Origin: Bacillota bacterium
GTDB taxonomy: Bacteria > Bacillota > Sulfobacillia > Sulfobacillales > Sulfobacillaceae
Length of the DNA: 57,159 bases
Assembly: GCA_021797675.1 (NCBI GenBank)
Contig: JAJZZH010000111.1
Span: 1-57,159, forward strand
Direction of reading: 5' to 3'
Position numbers and translations under genes: made by a program
The notes under the pieces: generated by a model
Seen by the model: the letters and a program-made list of their open reading frames with translations, nothing else
The model's database searches: none
What the model was told of the DNA's origin: nothing
Shown here: piece after piece, positions 6,900 through 15,067 of the stretch
How positions within the stretch are numbered: position 1 is the first letter of the stretch
Layout: each line of letters starts with the position of its first letter

Positions 6900-8078
6900 T
6901 TATCCGACGAGTCTCTGCCAATATCGTATTGCGCGCCCCAGCCAATGGGCGCGCGGCACCCGCGTTGCAGCAACCAGGGTACGACGGCTCACCACCCTCC
7001 CGCCGAGCCGAGCGACAATTTCACCCAGGGGTTTCCCTCGCTCAACGGGAGCGGTAACCGTTTTGACCAGGCGGACGGCAGCCCGCAGATCCTTGGTTTC
7101 CCTCTTGCGCAGCGTCAGATAGAAGCCCCCTGGCACGACCGCCCGAACTGCGCGGACAGCCCCCTGCCGGACGGGTATCCTTCCCAGGGTTTGGTTTGGG
7201 CGCGCTACGCTGACCGTCCCAAAATGCTGGAATCCCCACGTCATCAACGTCTCCGCGTCCGCAAAGCGGATCTTCGAGGTAGGCGCCCCCAACACGACCG
7301 CCAGCATCCGTTCTCCCGCGCGTTGGGCCGTTGCCACCACACAATAACCGGCCTCGCGCGTGTAACCGGTTTTCAGCCCGTCGGCACCGGGATACTGACG
7401 AAGCAGCCGGTTATGGTTGATCAGCCACAAGGTCCCGCCCTTGCCGTTGCGAATGGACCGATCCTCCCATAACGAGGTGTAGTGCAAAAGGCCCGGCACC
7501 CGCAGCGCAGCGCGAGCCAGGATGGCCATATCGCCAGCGGTGGTATGGTGGTCCGGCATATTGAGACCATGGGCGTTGGCAAAGTGCGTATGGCGCATAC
7601 CAAGACGCTCGGCGGTCCGGTTCATCTCGGCAACAAACGCGGGCTCACTACCCCCTAGAAATTCCCCCAAGGCATACGCGGCGTCGTTGGCCGAGCCCAC
7701 CGCGACGGCCTTCAGCAACTGCTCGACGGTCACCATTTCTCCAGGCTCCAGCCAAATCTGCGAGCCGCCGATGCGGTACGCCGCTTCGGAAACCGGCACC
7801 GGCTCATCCAGACGGATTGTCCCCTGCTGCAAGGACTTCAAGGCGAGGAAGAGCGTCATCACTTTGGTCAGCGAGGCCATCGGCAGGGTTAACTCAGCGT
7901 GCTCGGCGTAAAGGACCTGGCCCGAGGCGGGGTCCATCAATTCGACCGCACGGGCCGAAACCGTCGGCGGAGCCGGCCGCACCTCCGCCGCCCAGACCGT
8001 AACGTTGGCGCAGCCAACGACGTACGCGCCGGTGATTGCGCCGGCCACGATGCGAATCCATTTCCCGTTCATCTGCAT
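6900..8078 (-). CDS. dacF: D-alanyl-D-alanine carboxypeptidase (DacF-like, peptidase S11)
   Basis: A penicillin-binding protein of 392 residues with a signal peptide (residues 1-30, hydrophobic 'IVAGAITGAYVVGCANVTVWA'). Active-site motifs are SxxK in 'MASLTKVM' (Ser69, Lys72), 'SAN' in 'VGSANDAAYAL' and KTG in 'GLKTGYT'. It trims D-Ala from peptidoglycan stem peptides. Bacillus dacF lies directly before spoIIA and helps set cortex cross-linking, and synteny here supports that name. A GGGGAGGA site precedes the ATG by 7 nt. The cysteine in the signal region could hint at a lipobox, but the fit is poor. Confidence 0.9.
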   Translation of the reverse strand: MQMNGKWIRIVAGAITGAYVVGCANVTVWAAEVRPAPPTVSARAVELMDPASGQVLYAEHAELTLPMASLTKVMTLFLALKSLQQGTIRLDEPVPVSEAAYRIGGSQIWLEPGEMVTVEQLLKAVAVGSANDAAYALGEFLGGSEPAFVAEMNRTAERLGMRHTHFANAHGLNMPDHHTTAGDMAILARAALRVPGLLHYTSLWEDRSIRNGKGGTLWLINHNRLLRQYPGADGLKTGYTREAGYCVVATAQRAGERMLAVVLGAPTSKIRFADAETLMTWGFQHFGTVSVARPNQTLGRIPVRQGAVRAVRAVVPGGFYLTLRKRETKDLRAAVRLVKTVTAPVERGKPLGEIVARLGGRVVSRRTLVAATRVPRAHWLGRAIRYWQRLVG

Positions 8079-8172
8079 GTCGCATTCCTCCCCGCGTTGA
8101 GGCTAGTGTGAGCGAGGGAGAAACCTTCCATGCATACGGGCGCGAGCGTTTTGACGGCCGGCGCGCACCGCG

Positions 8173-9102
8173 CTAGGCTCGCGGGTGGGCCCGGTCGTAG
8201 ATGGGGCGGATCCGTCGACGATCCACGTGCGTATAGATCTCGGTGGTGGCAATATCTTGGTGTCCGAGCATTTCTTGCACGGAACGCAGGTCCGCGCCAT
8301 TTTCCAGCAGATGGGTGGCAAACGAATGCCTGAGCGCGTGCGGATACACCGCAGTGTTTAAGCCCGCCAGTTCCGCCCGCTGCTTAAGCACTTTCCAAAA
8401 GCCCTGGCGCGTCATCGGATGGCCCCGGTAATTCACGAAAATGACGCCGTGGGCGGCTCCCGCCAGCAGGCGAGGCCGCCCTTCATCCATGTAACGGGCC
8501 AAGGCCGCTTCCGCGGCTCGTCCGATCGGCACGTAGCGTTCTTTGCCGCCTTTGCCGACCGACCGCACCCGCGGCGGGTCGCGCCACCAATCGTTGACCT
8601 CCAGGCCAAGCAATTCGCTAACCCGGAGACCGGCCCCATATAGCACCTCAAGCATCGCTCGGTCTCGCAAGTCAAAGAGGGTTGGACCCTCGCAGGCGGC
8701 CAGTAGCCGCTCGACATCAGCCACCGACAGCACGGTGGGCAGGGACCGCGGACCGCGTGACACCTCCAGCCCCTCGGTTGGATTCGCTGCTTCGGCATCG
8801 GCGGCATCCAAACAAAAGCCAAAGTATGACCGGAGCGCGCAGAGCCGCCGTTCAACCGTGGTGCCTCGCCGACCCAACCTTTGCTCTTCCGCCAAAAACG
8901 CGACCACCGTGGACCGTTGGTCGAGGGCCCGCCCACTCGCCTGGGCAAATTTCCGGTAGGCCAGCAGATCCCGGCGATAGGCGTCCACCGAATTCCGCGC
9001 CAGGTTGCGTTCAATCGCCAGATGGTACAGGTACGCTGTCAATTGATCGTTCCATGCCTGCTCCCAGTTGTCGATGCCGTTCGCCCCCTTGATTGGACCC
9101 AT
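8173..9102 (-). CDS. xerD: Tyrosine recombinase XerD/XerC
   Basis: A 309-residue tyrosine recombinase. The catalytic set is complete: Arg160 (GAGLRVSEL), Lys184 (GKGGKERYVP), His255/Arg258 (HALRHSFATH), His281 (LGHQDIATT) and Tyr290 (EIYTHV). The N-terminal SAM-like core-binding domain covers about residues 15-105. The length fits XerC/XerD, which resolve chromosome dimers at dif. Its position between spoIIM/nudF and dacF matches Bacillus xerD (ripX), hence the symbol; XerC cannot be excluded from sequence alone. It lies 22 nt after ald and may be co-transcribed with it. Confidence 0.9.
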   Translation of the reverse strand: MGPIKGANGIDNWEQAWNDQLTAYLYHLAIERNLARNSVDAYRRDLLAYRKFAQASGRALDQRSTVVAFLAEEQRLGRRGTTVERRLCALRSYFGFCLDAADAEAANPTEGLEVSRGPRSLPTVLSVADVERLLAACEGPTLFDLRDRAMLEVLYGAGLRVSELLGLEVNDWWRDPPRVRSVGKGGKERYVPIGRAAEAALARYMDEGRPRLLAGAAHGVIFVNYRGHPMTRQGFWKVLKQRAELAGLNTAVYPHALRHSFATHLLENGADLRSVQEMLGHQDIATTEIYTHVDRRRIRPIYDRAHPRA

Positions 9103-9124
9103 AGATTCGCCGTCAGTCCCCGCC

Positions 9125-10243
9125 CTAGGCTAACACTGCCTCCACCGGCTCAAACGGCAAGTTGTGCGCTTGGGCCACGGCTTGCAGCGTAACTTTGCCG
9201 CGGTAGACATTCAATCCCCGCGCGAGCGCGCGATCCCGGCGGAGCGCCTCAGTAACCCCGAGTTCGGCCAGCGTCCGCAGATAACCGAGGGTAACATTGG
9301 TCAAAGCGAGCGTCGAAGTGCGTGCCACCGCCCCTGGCATATTGGCCACCGCGTAATGAATCACGCCAAATTTCTCGTAAGTCGGATGCGAATGGGTGGT
9401 CACCCGGTCGACGGTCTCGATGGACCCCCCTTGGTCAATCGCCACATCAACAATTACCGACCCTGGCTGCATGCGCTTGACCATCGCCTCGCTGACCAAA
9501 TGGGGGGCCCGGGCGCCGGGAATCAGGACCGCTCCCACTACCAGGTCCGCCCCCGCCACGGCTTCGCCAATATTATATTCATGAGACATCAACGTCTTAA
9601 TGCGTCCTTGAAAGAGGTCATCCAGCTCCCGCAGACGATGGGCATTAATATCGACAATCGTGACATCGGCGCCCAACCCCAGGGCAATGCGCGCCGCGTT
9701 AACGCCGACAATCCCCCCGCCGATGACGACCACGCGGCCCGGCAGAACGCCGGGGGCTCCCGAAAGCAAGATTCCCCGACCGCCATAAGCTTTTTCCAAA
9801 AATTGTGCCCCAATCTGACTGGCCATCCTGCCGGCGATTTCGCTCATGGGAATCAACAGCGGAAGGCTCCGGTCGTCGGTTTGCACCGTTTCATAGGCCA
9901 CCGCCGCCATGCGTGACTCCAAGATGGCCTTGGTCAGGGCGTATTCAGGGGCCAAATGGAGATAGGTAAAGAGCACTAAGTCTTCGCGGAACCACCCGTA
10001 CTCTTCAGGCAAAGGCTCTTTCACCTTGACAATAATATCCGACTGCTTCCATACGATTTCGGATTGCATCTCAATTCGGGCACCTGCATCGAGGTATTGT
10101 TGGTCGCTGAACCCGCTGCCGACCCCGGCTCCCTGCTCCACCGACACCTGATGCCCATCCTTGGTGAGGGTCAACGCGCCCGCAGGGGTTAGCGCTACCC
10201 GATTCTCGTCGCTTTTCAATTCCTTGGGAACACCAATCCGCAT
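9125..10243 (-). CDS. ald: Alanine dehydrogenase
   Basis: A 372-residue protein with the family N-terminus 'MRIGVPKELKSDENRVALTP', the catalytic-lysine segment 'VKVKEPLPEEY', the H-containing 'FTYLHLAPE', and a Rossmann NAD site 'VVIGGGIVGVNAARIALGLG'. It catalyses the reversible oxidative deamination of L-alanine to pyruvate with NAD. In Bacillus ald is needed for normal sporulation, apparently to feed on alanine. Here it heads a minus-strand unit with xerD. An AAGGAGG site precedes the ATG, and a candidate extended -10 lies about 50 nt upstream. Confidence 0.95.
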   Translation of the reverse strand: MRIGVPKELKSDENRVALTPAGALTLTKDGHQVSVEQGAGVGSGFSDQQYLDAGARIEMQSEIVWKQSDIIVKVKEPLPEEYGWFREDLVLFTYLHLAPEYALTKAILESRMAAVAYETVQTDDRSLPLLIPMSEIAGRMASQIGAQFLEKAYGGRGILLSGAPGVLPGRVVVIGGGIVGVNAARIALGLGADVTIVDINAHRLRELDDLFQGRIKTLMSHEYNIGEAVAGADLVVGAVLIPGARAPHLVSEAMVKRMQPGSVIVDVAIDQGGSIETVDRVTTHSHPTYEKFGVIHYAVANMPGAVARTSTLALTNVTLGYLRTLAELGVTEALRRDRALARGLNVYRGKVTLQAVAQAHNLPFEPVEAVLA

Positions 10244-10290
10244 ACCCCAAGCCTCCTTGTACTTTCCAGATGTCTATACCACGTAACGTC

Positions 10291-10299
10291 ATCATAGCA
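10291..10299 (-). promoter_or_regulatory. Candidate extended -10 promoter of ald
   Basis: On the minus strand the sequence reads TGCTATGAT, an extended -10 (TGnTATGAT). It lies 47 nt upstream of the ald ATG. No good -35 box is seen, as is common for extended -10 promoters. Confidence 0.4.
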
Positions 10300-10728
10300 C
10301 AGGCGGGGACGCTCTTATCGCGAATAGGCTAGGATTTTTTCCGGCTCAGCTCCTTGCCTAGAGATAGCAAGATAGCTTGGTGACGCACACCCCGGGGAGA
10401 GCCGGGAGGGACCAGGACCGTGCCGCCATTCGTTTCTCAGGCCGGGTTCGACCGGCGCTTTTGAAAACGGCCTGGGAGTTGTCTTGGACCGTCTGGGCGG
10501 GGCGCAACCATCCGTTCTGGACGGCGTTAAGCCGGCTGTCATCTATACCCGGACTATGGCTGGACAACCCGGGTGATCCGATGGAGACAATCGTATACCA
10601 CTTTGTCCAACCTCTATCGTATAATGCGAACAGGCCTGTGGACGCCGTTTTTCCTTACCTGATTGCCTTCCATCATGGCGTTTGGCGGGCGAAGTACGCA
10701 CGCGCAATCCTACGTGCGAGGGTTCCTG

Positions 10729-10774
10729 GCACAAGATGGGAAAGGAAGCCTCGCACAAGATGGGAAAGGAAGCC
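10729..10774 (+). repeat. Tandem duplication carrying a ribosome binding site
   Basis: Two identical 22-nt copies (10729-10750 and 10753-10774, each with AAGATGGGAAAGGAAG inside) repeat with a 24-nt period just before the PH-like gene. The second copy supplies the GGAAAGGAAG site for the ATG at 10783. The first copy is a spare site with no start codon in range. Confidence 0.75.
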
Positions 10775-10782
10775 GAATCACG

Positions 10783-11157
10783 ATGGCGACATTGATTCGT
10801 CAGGAAAATGACCTGGTATTGCAATTGTCAACGCTGGAAAAGGCGGAAGCGGTCCACGGGGATATTCGAGTACCGATGACCGCCGTGCGCGCCGTTACCG
10901 TGATCGAGGATGTCATCCATGCCGTGCATGGGTTTAAACTGCCGGGAAGCCGTCTGCCGGGCGTCTTTGCGATGGGAACCTTCGTGTCGAACGAGGGAAA
11001 GACCTTCGCCATGGTCCATCATCAGACACGCCGCGGCCTGAAGATAACCTTCCAGGGGGCTGACTATGACGCGCTCATCGTCGGGGTGCCCGATCCGGAA
11101 GTAGTGCTCACAGGCTTAGGGCTAAATCCTTCGGAAGACCCTCCGGGTCAAAGGTGA
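10783..11157 (+). CDS. Small PH-like (YdjM/bPH-type) hypothetical protein
   Basis: A 124-residue soluble protein. Its pattern, 'GDIRVPMTAVRAVTVIEDV' then 'VHGFKLPGSRLPGVFAMGTF', then 'KTFAMVHHQTRRGLKITFQG' and 'ALIVGVPDPEVV', matches a bacterial PH-like family that is common in Actinobacteria and has no defined role. The start at 10783 follows GGAAAGGAAG with a suitable gap. It is one of the few plus-strand genes among minus-strand operons and stands alone. The assignment rests on remembered family pattern, not on a search. Confidence 0.7.
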   Translation: MATLIRQENDLVLQLSTLEKAEAVHGDIRVPMTAVRAVTVIEDVIHAVHGFKLPGSRLPGVFAMGTFVSNEGKTFAMVHHQTRRGLKITFQGADYDALIVGVPDPEVVLTGLGLNPSEDPPGQR

Positions 11158-11415
11158 GCTTCACAACCGGCTGCGTAATCCGGTCGGCCACGGCCAGGCA
11201 CTCCCAGAATACGGGCGCCGCCAGCTTTCTGGGCAATTTCCACGCCTTGCCGGGCAGAGGAAACGCGCTGCCCGAAGACCTCCGGTTCCAGATTTTGTAC
11301 AGGTGCTTGAGGGCATTTTGCGCAGACTTTCCCCATGGACGCTTGTGGCACCACGATAGGCTTTCACGCGTTTATACGCCTGATGCCCCTCGCGTTTGGA
11401 TATGGCGCCCTGCAT
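11108..11415 (-). pseudogene. Possible frameshifted, unidentified gene
   Basis: Between 11300 and 11415 one minus-strand frame reads protein-like ('KREGHQAYKRVKAYRGATS'). Further left, a different frame does so ('NALKHLYKIWNRRSSG', 'KLPRKLAAPVFWECLAVADR', ending near 11108). The switch suggests one broken gene. Its 3' end would overlap the end of the plus-strand PH-like gene by about 50 bases. I do not recognise a family, and chance open frames in GC-rich DNA remain possible. Confidence 0.25.
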
Positions 11416-11445
11416 CCGGGCGTTAGGGTAGATTATCTAGGTAGA

Positions 11446-11492
11446 GAGAAAAGATGCCGATGCGTCCTGACGGCAAGCCGTCAGCTTTTCTC
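11446..11492 (+). terminator. Hairpin terminator, possibly bidirectional
   Basis: CTGACGG (11467-11473) pairs with CCGTCAG (11478-11484) around a CAAG loop, followed by CTTTTCTC. A flanking GAGAAAAG (11446-11453) can pair with that same T-rich tail. It lies between the convergent PH-like gene (ending 11157) and spoIIM (ending 11570), so it may terminate both directions. Confidence 0.6.
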
Positions 11493-11569
11493 GGTGGTTT
11501 TCTATACCTGAAAAGTTCTCGAGTCGGTCCGCTTTGGTCTGCATACCGGACTCGCACGCTGACTTGCCG

Positions 11570-12214
11570 CTATCGAATCAGATGACTCACGTGCAGCAAG
11601 AGCGGGGATCCGGCCACCTCGACCACCGTCGCCCAGGCCAAGGCCACCGCCAACACGACGCCCATACCGGTGTAGCCGCCAAATGCCGGCCACAGTGAAC
11701 CGCGCGCAATGCCCCGGCGCGACGACAGCAGGCCAACCGAAAACCACAGCGCAAGCGTACCCGCAACGAGGTAGACGGGAACCATAAAGAGATTTTGCAC
11801 CACCACCGTGGCGAGTAGCGTAGCGATGCCCAGCCAATGCACATTCTGGCTAACATAGGCCACGGCAAATCCAATCACAAATCCGCGAAAAAACAGGACG
11901 GCCAGGACCAAGGGGATGCCGGCCACGGAGATTCCCAAGATATACAAGAGTCCCAACACCTTAAGATTTTCGATTAACGCGCGCCGATAGAGCGGGACGA
12001 GCGCCATGGGACCCGTCTCCCAGTGCACCAGTCGCTCCATGGAGGTCAATAGTTGCAGACGCTCGCCCCGATCCAGCACCCCCGTCGCCAACCCACCGAA
12101 GGCTAGGCCCAGCGCAAACACTAAGAGACATAACAGAAAATAGGGTGCATAGCGCGACCAGGAGGATTCCCAGGATCTCCCTCCCTCGCCTCTGGCTGCC
12201 CAGGATGCTGCCAT
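11570..12214 (-). CDS. spoIIM: Stage II sporulation protein M
   Basis: A membrane protein of 214 residues, the usual SpoIIM length. About five hydrophobic helices are visible, starting with 'YFLLCLLVFALGLAFGGLA', and the central 'ALIENLKVLGLLYILGIS' and 'FFRGFVIGFAVAYVS' are typical. SpoIIM forms the DMP complex with SpoIID and SpoIIP that drives membrane migration during engulfment. The start ATG at 12214 follows GGAGGGGG; a frame extension to 12298 is basic and not family-like. Downstream of nudF, as in Bacillus. Confidence 0.92.
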   Translation of the reverse strand: MAASWAARGEGGRSWESSWSRYAPYFLLCLLVFALGLAFGGLATGVLDRGERLQLLTSMERLVHWETGPMALVPLYRRALIENLKVLGLLYILGISVAGIPLVLAVLFFRGFVIGFAVAYVSQNVHWLGIATLLATVVVQNLFMVPVYLVAGTLALWFSVGLLSSRRGIARGSLWPAFGGYTGMGVVLAVALAWATVVEVAGSPLLLHVSHLIR

Positions 12215-12568
12215 AGTGCCCAACCCCCTCCGTCCCAGGCTATGCGCATTGACGCATCCTTTAGACCTCTGCCCATGTTTCACGGTGCCTTTTCTCAACG
12301 CGCATGACCGAAACGGCTGGGGCTCGGCCGCCCTACCCTCATCTCGAATCGAGCATACAAACCAACCCGCCCCACGGAGTGATCCCCAAAAGCCGGGGAG
12401 CCGGCATGGAGAGGCGCTGCGACGCTTGCTTCGTCAATGCGGCATGCGGCCGCATGCCCGCCCCATCACTGACGCTAACCATGCGCAACCGCCATAGGGG
12501 GAGACGCTCCCGCCCTTCCATGCCAGAGCCCGGCGCTCGACACTCCACGTTCTGGCCGGTTCCCGGTG
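12215..12568 (-). other. Gap between nudF and spoIIM, with an 18-bp palindrome
   Basis: About 350 nt with no frame I trust. It contains an 18-bp perfect palindrome (GGCATGCGGCCGCATGCC at 12441-12458) of unknown meaning. A promoter for spoIIM is expected near the right part of the gap (about 12220-12300), but no clear sigma-E boxes were found. Confidence 0.4.
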
Positions 12569-13093
12569 TTAGCCGCTGGGTCGATGGCTCCACCAGAGCA
12601 ACCCGACCAGGGCAATCCCGTTTTGCACACGGCCTTCGGCCAAGGCCACACGAACGTCAGCAGCGCTCCACCACTGCCAGCTGATATCCTCCCCCTCGTC
12701 TGGACGGGCGGGGCGAAGCCGGATGACTCGCGCATGGAAAATATGCACCCGCTCGCTGCTGTAGCCAGGCGTGGGATAAAACGCGCAGACTTGGCGAAAC
12801 CCGTCCGCCTCGATTCCCGTCTCTTCGCCCAACTCCCGCTCGGCAGCAGCCGCCAGCGCCTCGTCAGGGTCGACCTTTCCCGCGGGAAGTTCCCAAATCC
12901 AATCTCCGACCGCCCAGCGATATTGGCGAATAACCGCCACCCGCTGCTGGAACTCCGCGAGCACGGCCACCGCCGGTACCCGTTCCACCACTTCCCGCAT
13001 GGATTCACGGCCGTTAACCGTGACCGGATCCACCCGGACGGAAAGGGTGCGCCCCTGATAAACGGTTTCGCCGGCCCCGCTTCGGATTTCCAC
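12569..13093 (-). CDS. nudF: ADP-ribose pyrophosphatase (Nudix hydrolase)
   Basis: A 174-residue Nudix protein. The Nudix box has the right spacing: 'GKVDPDEALAAAA' followed by 'ERELGEETGI'. The upstream 'AVLAEFQQRVAVIRQYRWAV' strand and downstream 'YPTPGYSSERVHIFHA' are typical of the ADP-ribose pyrophosphatase (NudF/YqkG) group, which hydrolyses ADP-ribose to AMP and ribose-5-phosphate. Its place upstream of spoIIM matches Bacillus. It starts 8 nt after the upstream 249-residue gene, so the two are probably one transcript. Confidence 0.9.
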   Translation of the reverse strand: MEIRSGAGETVYQGRTLSVRVDPVTVNGRESMREVVERVPAVAVLAEFQQRVAVIRQYRWAVGDWIWELPAGKVDPDEALAAAAERELGEETGIEADGFRQVCAFYPTPGYSSERVHIFHARVIRLRPARPDEGEDISWQWWSAADVRVALAEGRVQNGIALVGLLWWSHRPSG

Positions 13094-13101
13094 CGTGCCG
13101 G

Positions 13102-13851
13102 CTACTCGTCGAAATCGGCGCCGGGGTTTCCTGATATCCGACGCAATAAGAGAGGCAACAAGGGATCATCGCTGCGCTCGATGTCCTTGCGAATCATCCA
13201 GCGGTTCACGGCGTCCACCAGTGCCATCGCGGTAGTGCCGGCCGAGTCGCCGGGATCGACCGCCGTGCCCAGCAAAAGCTCCTCCCGACCGTTGGGATTC
13301 ATATAACTGAGCGCGGCCAGGATTACCTGGCGGTGGCTAATTTCAATGTGGCGGATTTCCGTCAGCACCAACCCTCCGCTGAGTTCGGGCAGACCGTTTA
13401 ACGCCTGCACCGCGGCGTTGGCCACGACAAAGATATGTTGGCTGGGAACATACCGTCCCGACCATTCCCCCCGGTAGATAACCCCCTGTTCATCCACGGG
13501 TTCCAGTTCCACCGTGCCACGGGCGTTGCCCTCGATGGTGTCAACGTCCATCGTCACTTCTCGCAACGTCAAGAAATGGCGCGTCTTGATGATGTCGTCG
13601 GTCCGAATCTGGGCCACCGAAATGCGTTTATGGTCGACGTGGATTCCCCATTGGGCTCCGAGGGCGCTTTCCACATCACGCACCACCTGCTTGGCGGTGC
13701 GCTCTAACGTCGTCAAGACGTGTATTTCTTCAATCCCGCCCCAGTCGTTGACGACGATGTTCGCCCGCAAGACCGAGGGCAAGCGTGCAATTAAATCCTC
13801 CATTTGCCGAACGGAATCCTGTCCTACGCTTTCATCATCCATGCCACTCAC
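13102..13851 (-). CDS. Conserved protein of unknown function upstream of nudF
   Basis: A 249-residue soluble protein that I cannot name. The N-terminal part (residues 15-95) alternates strands and helices ('IHVLTTLERTAKQVVRDVES', 'HKRISVAQI'). The C-terminal part repeats an alpha-beta pattern ('GRYVPSQHIFVVANAAVQAL', 'VILAALSY', 'TTAMALVDAVNRWMIRKDIE') that could be a dodecin- or dimerisation-like domain. No signal peptide, membrane helix or metal motif is seen. It begins with GTG (an ATG three codons in is the alternative) and runs 8 nt ahead of nudF, downstream of spo0A and its hairpin. Confidence 0.75.
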   Translation of the reverse strand: MSGMDDESVGQDSVRQMEDLIARLPSVLRANIVVNDWGGIEEIHVLTTLERTAKQVVRDVESALGAQWGIHVDHKRISVAQIRTDDIIKTRHFLTLREVTMDVDTIEGNARGTVELEPVDEQGVIYRGEWSGRYVPSQHIFVVANAAVQALNGLPELSGGLVLTEIRHIEISHRQVILAALSYMNPNGREELLLGTAVDPGDSAGTTAMALVDAVNRWMIRKDIERSDDPLLPLLLRRISGNPGADFDE

Positions 13852-13987
13852 GCGGCGCCAATCCCGAACCTATCAAGAAAAACCCACTCCCTCCCTTGTT
13901 TTGGTGGCGGCTCATTGCCCCTGGCCCTTGAGTATTTCGCGCTCCAACGCCAAATTCCTGTCTCTGCGCCGACCAAAGACCATTAGA

Positions 13988-14014
13988 GGTCCCCGGCTCT
14001 AGCCACCGGGGACC
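13988..14014 (-). terminator. Hairpin downstream of spo0A
   Basis: A perfect 9-bp stem (GGTCCCCGG with CCGGGGACC, 9-nt loop) lies 30 nt after the spo0A stop. On the minus strand it is followed only by TCTAATGG, so it is a weak intrinsic terminator or an mRNA 3' stabiliser. Confidence 0.55.
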
Positions 14015-14043
14015 CCGAAATCGCCGTGTTCTTTCCCCGTCGA

Positions 14044-14832
14044 TCAACTAACCTTCATCTGCATCCGCAATTTGTCCGCCACCATGGCGATAAACTCCGA
14101 GTTGGTGGGCTTACCGCGGTCGCGGCTCACCGTGTGGCCGAAAATGCCGTTAATCATTTCGACATTGCCCCGGGCCCAGGCTACTTCAATAGCGTGACGA
14201 ATCGCCCGTTCCACCCGGCTAGGCGTAGTCTTGTATTTGCTGGCAATCGCCGGGTACAGTTCCTTGGTCACTCCACTCAGCAGGTCGACGCGATGCACCA
14301 CCATTAAAATCGCTTCGCGCAAATACAAGTACCCTTTGATATGCGCCGGAATGCCGATTTCGTGAATGATATTGGTGACTTCCACGTCCAAATGCCGCAC
14401 CGGGACCAAATTCGTCCGGCTTGAGCTCATGTGTTCAGCCGGTTTGTGTTCCGCCGGCCGGCTAGCCGCCAGCTGTCTGACCCGCGCGGCAAGCACGGCC
14501 AAGTTAAACGGCTTCAGGATATAGTAATCAGCACCCAATTCCAAAGCGCGTTGGGTCATGGTCTCCTGACCAAAGGCGGTTAATACAATCACCTTGGGGC
14601 GCTTCGCAATGTCCGCCTCGGCCAGCCGCTCGAGAACGCCGATTCCGTCTAGATGCGGCATAATGATATCCAACACGACAACGTCGACCGGCTTTTCCGC
14701 CAGAACATCCAAGGCCTCGATGCCATGGGACGCCACCCCCGCGACTTCGAGCCCCTCTTCCCCATCTATCGCTTCTTTTAGTAACTCTGCAAATTCTTTG
14801 TTGTCGTCCGCAATTAACACTTTAATTGCCAA
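14044..14832 (-). CDS. spo0A: Sporulation master response regulator Spo0A
   Basis: A 262-residue two-domain regulator. The receiver has acidic residues Asp9/Asp10, phosphorylation site Asp55 ('[13 protein letters not shown]'), Thr85 and Lys107. The C-terminal DNA-binding domain carries the near-invariant Spo0A helix '[20 protein letters not shown]'. When phosphorylated it binds 0A boxes and starts sporulation. The start codon is TTG at 14830-14832, behind AGGGGGA. It follows spoIVB as in Bacillus and Clostridia, with a possible small ORF between them. The C-terminus ends '[11 protein letters not shown]'. Confidence 0.97.
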   Translation of the reverse strand: MAIKVLIADDNKEFAELLKEAIDGEEGLEVAGVASHGIEALDVLAEKPVDVVVLDIIMPHLDGIGVLERLAEADIAKRPKVIVLTAFGQETMTQRALELGADYYILKPFNLAVLAARVRQLAASRPAEHKPAEHMSSSRTNLVPVRHLDVEVTNIIHEIGIPAHIKGYLYLREAILMVVHRVDLLSGVTKELYPAIASKYKTTPSRVERAIRHAIEVAWARGNVEMINGIFGHTVSRDRGKPTNSEFIAMVADKLRMQMKVS

Positions 14833-14851
14833 GGCCCGATCCCCCTGTAGG

Positions 14852-15067
14852 TTATGACTGGTAACACTCTTCTACGATTTTCCAATTATTCCTGCTAGGC
14901 GCTATAGAAAAATTGCCCTTTAGTTTTCCTCGAATTTCGACATCACATCTGCAATATCGACCGTCGCCCATGAGGGGAACCGGCGAGCAGACCAGGATTT
15001 CGCCGGTTCGATGCACTTCGACACGAATTATGGGGCCCTGGGTACGAATCCGCGCGAACGATTTCAC
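14852..15067 (-). CDS. Possible small protein coupled to spoIVB
   Basis: An open frame of 71 codons starting with GTG, whose GTGA overlaps the spoIVB stop, and ending 19 nt before spo0A. A longer version from an ATG at 15103 would be 83 residues. It reads like a compact beta-rich protein ('[18 protein letters not shown]', '[18 protein letters not shown]') with three cysteines. AAGGTGG lies only 3 nt before the GTG, a poor spacing. No family recognised. It may also be a leader region of spo0A. Coding status is unproven. Confidence 0.4.
   Translation of the reverse strand: MKSFARIRTQGPIIRVEVHRTGEILVCSPVPLMGDGRYCRCDVEIRGKLKGNFSIAPSRNNWKIVEECYQS

Larger units (their letters stand above)
10244..10782. 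other. Non-coding stretch between ald and the PH-like gene
   Basis: About 540 nt between the divergent ald and PH-like genes. The frames that cross it have unrelated composition and no start context. It holds the ald promoter candidate, a TATAAT near 10620 that could serve the plus-strand gene, and the 24-bp direct repeat at its right end. No tRNA or riboswitch was recognised. Confidence 0.5.

Noticed and set aside
12304-12684. Frames in the nudF-spoIIM gap on either strand
   Set aside because: Composition is not protein-like, and the longer ones overlap nudF.
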